Assembly (NCBI GenBank): GCA_965249005.1
Contig: CBDFLD010000016.1
Coordinates: forward strand, 124,001 to 188,000
From: CBDFLD01 sp965249005
GTDB taxonomy: Bacteria; Acidobacteriota; UBA6911
DNA length: 64,000 nucleotides
Direction of reading: 5' to 3'
Each line of letters starts with the position of its first letter. The stretch's first letter is position 1. Made by a program: the position numbers and the translations under genes. This document shows, in pieces, positions 62,575 through 64,000 of this stretch. Under the pieces are notes generated by a model. It saw only the letters and a program-made list of their open reading frames with translations. It did not search any database and had not been told where the DNA came from.

Positions 62575-63097
62575 GCTGGTCTCCTGTTCGCTAGTCGAGC
62601 CCCTGAAAGGCAGGGCTCAATTGCCGATCAATCCTTACCTCTCTCCCGCTTAATCTCTCCCTGCCATCTCGTTCTAGACGATCCCGATCGAAGCCGCCTC
62701 CACGGGAGAGCCGGATCGCTGGAAGAGCGCACGTTGGACGGTCGAGCAGTCCGGATTATCGAGCCCGGTACCGAGGAAGTCAAAACAAAAGATATTCCAT
62801 TGGCAAAGCCCGTATCCAAACTTTCCCGATGGTTCGCTTTCTTGGAACGGTCAAGACTGCTATGATTGAAGCTTCCGGGACATCCGAGACTAGCATGATT
62901 AAAACTCATAGCAGTTATGAGTAGATTCAATTTTACTCATAGCTAAAGTCTAAGGTATAAGATTACGATCTGTCGGGTAACCCTTTGCATGAGATGGACG
63001 GCCGGCGCGCCATCACCCATCGCGCACGGTGTCTAGATTCCGCAGAACTCGGATTGCTCCGCGTACCTGAATAGCTCGTCCTAATCCAAGGGACACG
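62575..63097. other. Upstream region of gltB
   Basis: 523 bases without a supported gene. The region 62850-62965 holds ACTCATA/TATGAGT half-sites and a possible promoter, listed separately. A direct repeat GCTATGATT / GCATGATT (about 62859 and 62893) also lies here. The rest shows no gene or RNA. Confidence 0.5.
62904..62961 (+). promoter_or_regulatory. Operator-like dyad and possible promoter of gltB
   Basis: ACTCATA (62904-62910) and TATGAGT (62916-62922) form a perfect 7-base dyad with a 5-base spacer; a third half-site ACTCATA is at 62935-62941. TTTACT (62932-62937) and TATAAG (62956-62961) are 18 bases apart and would make a weak sigma-70 promoter, overlapped by the third half-site. Transcription would start about 130 bases before the gltB start codon. 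The regulator is unknown. Confidence 0.5.

Positions 63098-64000
<903 letters not shown>

Overview
The window is a contiguous piece of a Gram-negative bacterial chromosome of moderately high GC. An outer-membrane OmpA/PKD protein, two RND pumps, lipoprotein signals and a TonB-C protein show the double envelope. The mix of families (acidobacterial-type HTH-receiver regulator, M16-like protein next to BNR repeats, LTXXQ protein beside a two-component system, many sulfatases and FAD enzymes) fits Acidobacteriota best, but that placement is inference from gene content; no rRNA or tRNA gene was seen.

Layout. 1-2.0 kb (minus): scpB (cut by the window edge), scpA and trpS. 2.2-6.2 kb (plus): a tetrapyrrole block, cytochrome-c assembly CcsA/HemX-like, hemA, hemC, hemD. 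6.2-12.2 kb (minus): TonB-C protein, a DapF homologue whose two catalytic cysteines are serines, PPDK/PEP-synthase regulatory protein, phosphomannomutase, phosphoglucose/phosphomannose isomerase, and a helix-turn-helix plus receiver regulator. 12.5-19.7 kb (minus): an envelope operon behind a good sigma-70 promoter, with a barrel-PKD-OmpA protein, a BNR beta-propeller and an M16-fold protein lacking zinc ligands. 20-22 kb: methionine-salvage operon mtnB-mtnD-mtnC.

23.3-29.9 kb holds a two-component system: an intact sensor kinase, an OmpR-type regulator split by a complete four-gene IS21-family element (6-bp target duplication, 25,631-28,914), and an LTXXQ/Spy-like periplasmic protein with a CpxR-like direct-repeat operator upstream. 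The uninterrupted regulator can be rebuilt exactly, but it also carries an in-frame stop. 30-38 kb is metabolic and accessory: zinc alcohol dehydrogenase, nadA, a DAO-type FAD enzyme, a BtuF-like protein, a DUF4015 glycoside-hydrolase-like protein whose 3' end lies in a REP-like inverted repeat, a decayed c-type cytochrome, and otsB. An IS6-family element without target duplication abuts a truncated sulfatase (38.5-40 kb).

40.2-48 kb: an RND efflux operon (lipoprotein adaptor and two different pump subunits) preceded by two tandem operator-like dyads. Then a halogenase-like flavoprotein, a three-gene signalling operon (PAS kinase, REC-HDOD, REC-degenerate HD-GYP), a CBS protein, a frameshifted sulfatase, and a Liv-type ABC importer in which the binding protein is fused to the LivH permease. 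The window ends inside gltB, whose upstream region carries a three-half-site dyad and a possible promoter.

The main points for a second look are the interrupted Cpx-like circuit, the Ser/Ser DapF homologue, the binding protein-permease fusion, the catalytically dead M16 protein in the envelope operon, the REP-like element reshaping a gene end, and several fresh or old pseudogenes. No CRISPR array, prophage or recognisable defence island was seen.
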